49,540 nt of DNA. Source: Eubacteriales bacterium (GTDB lineage: Bacteria; Bacillota; Clostridia; Lachnospirales; Lachnospiraceae). The position numbers and the translations under genes are program-made. Numbering within the stretch: position 1 is the stretch's first letter; the number at the start of each line of letters is the position of its first letter. The stretch spans positions 1 through 49,540 of the forward strand of contig JAUNCG010000012.1 of the NCBI GenBank assembly GCA_030526715.1, written 5' to 3'. Shown piece by piece: positions 44,880 through 49,540 of the stretch. A model generated the notes under the pieces. That model had not been told where the DNA came from. It searched no databases and saw only the letters and a list, made by a program, of their open reading frames with translations.

Positions 44880-46103
44880 CTATGAACGGTAATCCGCATT
44901 AATTTTCACATAGTCATACGTGAGATCACAGCCCCACGCCGTAGCCGTGGCATCTCCCATCTTGATGTCCGCAATGGCGATCACTTCCTCCTCAGACAGA
45001 ATTCTGGTCGCCTCTTCCTCACTGTAATCGAGCGCCACGCCATTTTCAATGATCTTCAGACTGCCCGCCGCACTCTCAAAGGTCAAATCCACCTTCTCCG
45101 GGTCAAATTGAGCCCCCGAATACCCCATGGCACAGAGGATTCTGCCCCAGTTCGCATCATGACCGAAGATCGCCGCCTTGGTCAGACTGGAGGTGATCAC
45201 GGACTTACTCAGAGTCACCGCCTGTTCCTTGGACTCGGCTCCAACGATCTTCACGGTAAACAGCGCCGTAGCGCCCTCTCCGTCCCCCGCCATTTTGCGG
45301 GCAAGATACGTATTTACATAATTCAGCGCTTTTAAAAATGTCTGATAATCCTCGTTTTCCTCCGTGATCTCCGGATTGCCGGCAAGCCCGTTCGCCAGAA
45401 GCAGCACCGTATCATTGGTAGAGGTGTCTCCGTCCACGGAGATCATATTGTAGGTGTCCTTGATATCTGTGCTGAGCGCCTTCTGCAGCATCTCTTTTGA
45501 AATCGCCGCATCCGTCGTCACAAATCCCAGCATGGTACACATATTCGGATGGATCATGCCGGAGCCCTTGCACATGCCGCCGAGCGTCACCTTCTTTCCT
45601 CCCAGCTCAAACTCCACGGCAATCTCTTTTTTCTCCGTATCTGTGGTCATAATGGCGCGAGCCGCAGCCGTACCATTCTCAATAGAAGCATTCTTTGCCT
45701 CAGCCAGAAGCGTGATCCCCTTCTCAATGCGATCCATCGGAAGCTGCATGCCGATCACTCCGGTAGATCCCACCAATACCGCATCCTCCGGAATATCCAG
45801 CGCCTTTGCCGCCGCCTGCGCCGTAGCCTTACAGTAACCGAAGCCCTCGCTTCCGGTGCACGCATTCGCGATGCCGCTGTTCACTACCACCGCCTGAACG
45901 TATGCAGAATTTTTCACGATATCCATATCCCATTTTACCGGAGCCGCCTTCACCACATTCGTAGTAAAGGTACCTGCCGCATGACACGGAACACGACTGT
46001 AGACCAGCGCCATATCCGTACGGTTCTGATACTTGATACCCGCTGCCGCCGCTGCCGCCTCAAACCCCTGCGCAGCGGTCACACCACCTGTCATCTCTTT
46101 CAT
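44880..46103 (-). CDS. argJ: Glutamate N-acetyltransferase / amino-acid acetyltransferase
   Basis: The 407-residue ArgJ recycles the acetyl group from N-acetylornithine to glutamate. The precursor cleaves itself before the nucleophile threonine, here in KGSGMIHPNMCTMLGFVTTDA. The residue before the threonine is cysteine where most homologues have alanine. The ends (GVTAAQGFEAAAAAAGIK and CDLTYDYVKINADYRS) are normal, so the protein is complete. The ATG has GAGG nine bases upstream. Whether it also uses acetyl-CoA cannot be told from sequence. Confidence 0.95.
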   Translation of the reverse strand: MKEMTGGVTAAQGFEAAAAAAGIKYQNRTDMALVYSRVPCHAAGTFTTNVVKAAPVKWDMDIVKNSAYVQAVVVNSGIANACTGSEGFGYCKATAQAAAKALDIPEDAVLVGSTGVIGMQLPMDRIEKGITLLAEAKNASIENGTAAARAIMTTDTEKKEIAVEFELGGKKVTLGGMCKGSGMIHPNMCTMLGFVTTDAAISKEMLQKALSTDIKDTYNMISVDGDTSTNDTVLLLANGLAGNPEITEENEDYQTFLKALNYVNTYLARKMAGDGEGATALFTVKIVGAESKEQAVTLSKSVITSSLTKAAIFGHDANWGRILCAMGYSGAQFDPEKVDLTFESAAGSLKIIENGVALDYSEEEATRILSEEEVIAIADIKMGDATATAWGCDLTYDYVKINADYRS

Positions 46104-46152
46104 ATCTCCATACCTCGCTTTTGTTCTTATTCTCCATTGCTGCTATTTATTC

Positions 46153-46166
46153 TGTATATTCTTACA
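46153..46166 (-). promoter_or_regulatory. ARG-box-like site before argJ
   Basis: The sequence TGTATATTCTTACA is a partial palindrome similar to the sites between argC and argG. It lies about 50 bases before the argJ start. Confidence 0.4.
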
Positions 46167-46222
46167 TGAATGACCATATTTCCGGGATCGCCTGTATGCG
46201 ACTTTCATCGTATTACCGAAAC

Positions 46223-46331
46223 AGTAAGTCCTACCCCACCGCTTAATGCTCTCCGCATTTGAAACGGAAAACTTACTCGATTCGAGTCAAGCGGATATTC
46301 GCATTTAAAGCGGGGGACTTACTCGATTTGG
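46223..46331. repeat. Palindromic intergenic element downstream of the GNAT gene
   Basis: The arms TAAGTCC...CCGCTTAATGC (46225-46249) and GCATTTAAAGCGGGGGACTTA (46301-46321) form an imperfect inverted repeat of about 20 bp. Within it ACTTACTCGATT occurs twice (46271 and 46317) as a direct repeat 46 bases apart, and ACTCGATTCGAGT is itself palindromic. It reaches into the last codons of the GNAT gene. Confidence 0.6.
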
Positions 46332-46783
46332 TTAAATGCCGTGATATTGGCCTCATTTAGTGTGAAGTCATAATAATTCAGATCCTCGCGCTCGGTCCAT
46401 CCGATCTCATTCCAGAATGCATTTCCAATGTCATTTTCTGTGAAAGCGATCAAACACACCTTATTGATCTGCTCCCTCTTCAACGCCTCCATAGCGAAAA
46501 CCACCATGGTCTTTCCGATCCCCTGCTGACGGTGCTTGGGATGCACGCACACATGATATAGACACCCGCGGCGTCCGTCATGCCCGCACAAAATCGCTCC
46601 GACGATCTCACCATCCACCTCCGCTACTACACTGCAGCCCGGATTACGCTTCAAAAAGCGCTCCACACCTTCTCTGGAATCATCCATGCTTCGGATACCG
46701 AAGCCCCTGATCTGCATCCACAGCGTCCGAACGCCCGAATAATCCTCCATTGTCATACTTCTGATCTTATACTGTTCTGCCAT
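46319..46783 (-). CDS. GNAT family N-acetyltransferase
   Basis: The 154-residue single-domain GNAT acetyltransferase has acetyl-CoA binding motif A at YHVCVHPKHRQQGIGKTMV and motif B at FTENDIGNAFWNEIGWTERE. The acceptor is unknown. It lies between argC and argJ on the same strand, which makes an arginine-related substrate thinkable, but the sequence is of the general RimI-like type and not a typical N-acetylglutamate synthase. The start has AAGGGA upstream. Its stop lies at the edge of a palindromic element. Confidence 0.88.
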   Translation of the reverse strand: MAEQYKIRSMTMEDYSGVRTLWMQIRGFGIRSMDDSREGVERFLKRNPGCSVVAEVDGEIVGAILCGHDGRRGCLYHVCVHPKHRQQGIGKTMVVFAMEALKREQINKVCLIAFTENDIGNAFWNEIGWTEREDLNYYDFTLNEANITAFNQIE

Positions 46784-46881
46784 TCGCTCTTCCCTTATCT
46801 ATCGCTATGATCAACGTCTAATCCACGCTGCTTCGACTGTCCACACCGCTGTTCCTGACACGCTCCTGTCCTCCCGCTGCA

Positions 46882-47922
46882 TTACGGGAACATAGGCACA
46901 AGCTCCAGTCCCTCCGACTCCGGCAGTCCGAACATCAGGTTCATATTCTGCACGGCCTGTCCTGCCGCTCCCTTTACCAGATTGTCCATGGCTCCCATCA
47001 TAATGATACGGCCGGTTCTCTCGTCGATCTTAAAATTCACATCCACATAATTGCTGCCCTCGACCCACTTCGTCTGCGGACATTTCTCCTGATCCAGAAC
47101 ACGCACAAACTTCTCCTTGGCATAATATTTATCATATACAGCCTTCACTTCTTCATAAGAAGTCTTCTTTTTCAAAGATGCGTATGCCGTGATCAGGATT
47201 CCCCTGTTCATAGGCACCAGATGAGGTGTGAAATTCAAAAGCACCTTTTCTCCCGCCGCATATCCCAGCTGTTCCTCTATCTCCGGAGTGTGTCTGTGAT
47301 TTGCCACACCGTAAGCCTTAATGTTCTCATTCACCTCACAGTACAGGTTATCCACCTTCGCTCCGCGTCCCGCCCCAGACGTACCGGACTTCGCGTCGAT
47401 GATGATGGTGGCGGGATCAATCAGACCTTCCTTTAATAACGGATAGATCGACAGCGTACTGCATGTGGGATAGCATCCCGGATTAGCGATCAGACGCGCG
47501 CCTTTGATCTGCTCGCGGTTGATCTCACAAAGACCATATACTGCTTCCTGCAAAAACTGTGGTGACCTATGCTCGATCCCGTACCAGTGTTCATAGGTCG
47601 CTACATCCTTGATACGATAATCCGCGCTCAGATCTACCACCTTCACCTTTGAAAGAATCTCTTCATTTAATATAGAAGCACAAAAGCCCTGCGGTGTCGC
47701 TGTAAAGATCACATCCACCTCATCTGCCAGCTTCGCAAGATCATCCTCTCTGCAGATATCTTCCACAATCTGAAACATATTCTGGTATACATCCGCATAT
47801 TTCTTATCAATATAACTTCTGGAGCCATACCATTTGATTTCCACATCCTTATGTCCCAGCAGCAGGCGCACCAGCTCGCCGCCCGCATAACCGGTCGCAC
47901 CGATAATTCCGGCCTTTATCAT
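46882..47922 (-). CDS. argC: N-acetyl-gamma-glutamyl-phosphate reductase
   Basis: The 346-residue type 1 ArgC reduces acetylglutamyl phosphate with NADPH. The nucleotide-binding motif is AGIIGATGYAGGELVRLL. The catalytic cysteine is in LIANPGCYPTCS, and HRHTPEIEEQLG and VPMNRGILIT are family motifs. It is the first gene of the arginine cluster and faces argG across a shared regulatory region. Confidence 0.96.
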   Translation of the reverse strand: MIKAGIIGATGYAGGELVRLLLGHKDVEIKWYGSRSYIDKKYADVYQNMFQIVEDICREDDLAKLADEVDVIFTATPQGFCASILNEEILSKVKVVDLSADYRIKDVATYEHWYGIEHRSPQFLQEAVYGLCEINREQIKGARLIANPGCYPTCSTLSIYPLLKEGLIDPATIIIDAKSGTSGAGRGAKVDNLYCEVNENIKAYGVANHRHTPEIEEQLGYAAGEKVLLNFTPHLVPMNRGILITAYASLKKKTSYEEVKAVYDKYYAKEKFVRVLDQEKCPQTKWVEGSNYVDVNFKIDERTGRIIMMGAMDNLVKGAAGQAVQNMNLMFGLPESEGLELVPMFP

Positions 47923-47957
47923 ATCCTTGCCCTCGCTTCCTTCTCTATTTACTTCAT

Positions 47958-47986
47958 ATCATACGCTTATTCTTTTTAATAATCAA
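47958..47986 (-). promoter_or_regulatory. Candidate proximal promoter of argC
   Basis: On the minus strand TTGATT (47986-47981) and TATGAT (47963-47958) are separated by 17 bases, about 35 bases before the argC start. Confidence 0.55.
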
Positions 47987-48005
47987 GCGGGTGTTCTTTT
48001 TCGTT

Positions 48006-48094
48006 TGCATAATTATACACATCACTCGCATATTATGCAAGAGTTTTTTTATTTTTATGCATGTTATGCAGGATTGTTTTGAATAATTATTAAG
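48006..48094. promoter_or_regulatory. Cluster of ARG-box-like operators between argC and argG
   Basis: Four AT-rich palindromes fit an ArgR/AhrC operator: TGCATAATTATACA (48006-48019), GCATATTATGC (48028-48038), ATGCATGTTATGCA (48057-48070) and TTGAATAATTATTAAG (48079-48094). They cover the argC distal promoter and lie just upstream of the argG promoter. Confidence 0.6.
48012..48040 (-). promoter_or_regulatory. Candidate distal promoter of argC
   Basis: On the minus strand TTGCAT (48040-48035) and a perfect TATAAT (48017-48012) are separated by 17 bases. The -10 lies within the first ARG-box-like palindrome and the -35 overlaps the second, so a bound repressor would block it. Confidence 0.6.
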
Positions 48095-48112
48095 TTTGTG
48101 CGTTTTTTGCGC

Positions 48113-48141
48113 TTGCATTCCACATGCAAATGATGTATAGT
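48113..48141 (+). promoter_or_regulatory. Candidate argG promoter
   Basis: TTGCAT (48113-48118) and TATAGT (48136-48141) are 17 bases apart. The -35 lies in the inverted repeat TTGCAT-tccac-ATGCAA (48113-48129). The same unusual -35 is used by the distal argC promoter. Confidence 0.55.
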
Positions 48142-48193
48142 AGCACTAGCTGATTTCAAAGAATTATACGAGATTTTAGGGAGGAATACTATT

Positions 48194-49417
48194 ATGAAAG
48201 AAAAAGTTGTATTGGCATATTCCGGCGGATTGGATACTACCGCACTGATTCCGTGGCTGAAGGAGACCTTTGATTATGAAGTTATCTGCTGTTGTGTAGA
48301 CTGCGGACAGGGCAATGAGCTGGATGGACTCGATGAACGCGCAAAGCTGTCCGGCGCTTCCAAATTATATATTGAAAATATCGTGGATGAGTTCTGTGAC
48401 GATTTTATCATGCCGTGTGTAAAGGCAGGCGCAGTCTATGAGCATGAGTATCTTCTGGGTACCTCCATGGCGCGTCCGGTCATCGCAAAGCGTCTCGTAG
48501 AGGTTGCCCGCAAGGAAGGTGCTACTACGATCTGTCATGGTGCTACCGGTAAGGGTAATGACCAGATCCGTTTTGAGCTGGCGATCAAGGCTCTGGCTCC
48601 TGATCTGAAGATCATCGCTCCGTGGCGTATGACGGATAAGTGGACGATGCAGTCCCGTGAGGATGAGATCGAATTCTGTAAAAAGCACGGTATCGACCTT
48701 CCGTTTGATATGAGCCACAGTTATAGTCGTGACCGTAACCTCTGGCACATCAGCCATGAGGGTCTGGAACTGGAGGATCCGGCAAATGAGCCGAATTATG
48801 ATCATATGCTGGTACTCGGCGTTACCCCGGAGAGAGCTCCGGATCAGGGTGAATACGTGACCATGACCTTCGAGGCAGGCGTACCGAAGACTCTGAACGG
48901 CAAGGCTATGAAGGTCTCTGATATCATCAGTGAGCTGAATGTTCTTGGCGGTAAGCACGGTATCGGCATCGTAGATATCGTGGAGAACCGTGTCGTCGGC
49001 ATGAAGTCCCGCGGCGTATATGAGACACCGGGCGGAACCATTCTGATGAAGGCGCACGAGCAGCTTGAGGAACTCATCCTCGACCGTGAGACCATGGAGA
49101 CCAAGAAGAAGCTCGGCAGCCAGTTCGCACAGGTCGTATATGAGGGTAAATGGTTCACACCGCTTCGCGAGGCGCTGCAGGCATTTGTAGAGTCCACACA
49201 GCAGTATGTGACCGGCGAAGTGAAATTCAAGCTCTATAAGGGCAACATCACCAAGGCGGGAACTACTTCTCCGTACAGCCTGTACAACGAGTCACTGGCC
49301 TCATTCACCACCGGCGATCTCTATGACCACAACGATGCAACCGGATTCATCACTCTGTTCGGTCTTCCGCTGAAGGTTCGCGCCATGAAGATGCAGGAGC
49401 TGAAGAAGGGCAATTAA
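48194..49417 (+). CDS. argG: Argininosuccinate synthase
   Basis: The 407-residue enzyme joins citrulline and aspartate with ATP. The PP-loop motif VLAYSGGLDTTALIPWL is at the N-terminus. ICHGATGKGNDQIRFE and SYSRDRNLWHISHEG follow, and the C-terminal tetramer region is complete. The ATG has GGAGG nine bases upstream. It is the only arginine gene on the plus strand here, and argH is not adjacent within the window. Confidence 0.97.
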   Translation: MKEKVVLAYSGGLDTTALIPWLKETFDYEVICCCVDCGQGNELDGLDERAKLSGASKLYIENIVDEFCDDFIMPCVKAGAVYEHEYLLGTSMARPVIAKRLVEVARKEGATTICHGATGKGNDQIRFELAIKALAPDLKIIAPWRMTDKWTMQSREDEIEFCKKHGIDLPFDMSHSYSRDRNLWHISHEGLELEDPANEPNYDHMLVLGVTPERAPDQGEYVTMTFEAGVPKTLNGKAMKVSDIISELNVLGGKHGIGIVDIVENRVVGMKSRGVYETPGGTILMKAHEQLEELILDRETMETKKKLGSQFAQVVYEGKWFTPLREALQAFVESTQQYVTGEVKFKLYKGNITKAGTTSPYSLYNESLASFTTGDLYDHNDATGFITLFGLPLKVRAMKMQELKKGN

Positions 49418-49501
49418 TGCTATTCGAATCCTACGTCGTATATCTATAGACTATCTGTTATCATGAATGAAGTATAAAAAAGTGCCTTCGACACTTCAAC
49501 T

Positions 49502-49540
49502 CCCCTGCCCCTCAATCTTGAGGGGATTAGGGGTTTTCTT
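49502..49540 (+). terminator. Terminator of argG
   Basis: An inner 8-bp stem CCCCTCAA/TTGAGGGG with a two-base loop sits inside an outer CCCCT/AGGGG stem, followed by TTTTCTT at the window end. A small AAGTG/CACTT hairpin lies just before it at 49480-49496. Confidence 0.8.

Noticed and set aside
1..49540. tRNA, rRNA, CRISPR array, prophage or complete insertion sequence
   Set aside because: None was recognised by reading. A tRNAscan and IS search would be needed to exclude them formally.

Overview
The window reads as chromosome from a strictly anaerobic, spore-forming member of the Clostridia, most like a Lachnospiraceae species. The evidence is an alpha/beta-type small acid-soluble spore protein, a GerMN lipoprotein, a complete oxygen-independent (cobalt-early) corrin pathway, an Rpn-family nuclease, and a core-gene base composition that looks close to 50% GC. 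Almost everything is on the minus strand. The exceptions are rpsT, the Rpn gene and argG. No rRNA, tRNA, CRISPR array, prophage or complete insertion sequence was recognised.

Layout. Positions 1-450 hold rpsT with its own promoter and terminator. On the minus strand, 459-2,693 holds holA, a spore protein, a PspC protein and a DUF1461 membrane protein. Positions 2,677-22,913 form a roughly 20 kb tetrapyrrole/B12 cluster. In transcription order it is cbiD, cbiL, cbiF, cbiG, cbiH, a cbiJ-cbiE-cbiT fusion, cbiA, cbiB, cobD, cbiP, cbiC, a secreted YARHG protein, cbiK, hemA, a hemC-cobA-hemD fusion, hemB and hemL. A sigma-A promoter, a cobalamin riboswitch and an intrinsic terminator precede cbiD. 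Together the genes run from glutamyl-tRNA through ALA, uroporphyrinogen III and precorrin-2 to adenosylcobyric acid, plus the aminopropanol arm (CobD, CbiB). The later heme genes, a precorrin-2 dehydrogenase and the nucleotide-loop genes are not here.

Positions 23,160-29,831 form an accessory island. It has an Rpn nuclease gene (+) with a perfect consensus promoter, and a 1,733-residue secreted mosaic surface protein (-). Upstream of the surface gene lies a degraded copy of the Rpn 3' end. The predicted promoter of the surface gene carries a run of eight G in a spacer of exactly 17 bp, which makes it a candidate phase-variable promoter.

Positions 29,845-35,876 hold dgt-dnaG-trmK-nif3-nucleoside kinase, with rpoD absent from its usual place after dnaG. 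Positions 36,038-42,195 hold comEA, an OmpR-type response regulator, its histidine kinase, a GerMN lipoprotein and comEC, behind one good promoter. Positions 42,301-47,922 hold the arginine cluster argC-GNAT-argJ-argB-argD plus a small DMT transporter. The argC/argG intergenic region carries divergent promoters and several ARG-box-like palindromes. argG (+) and a terminator close the window.
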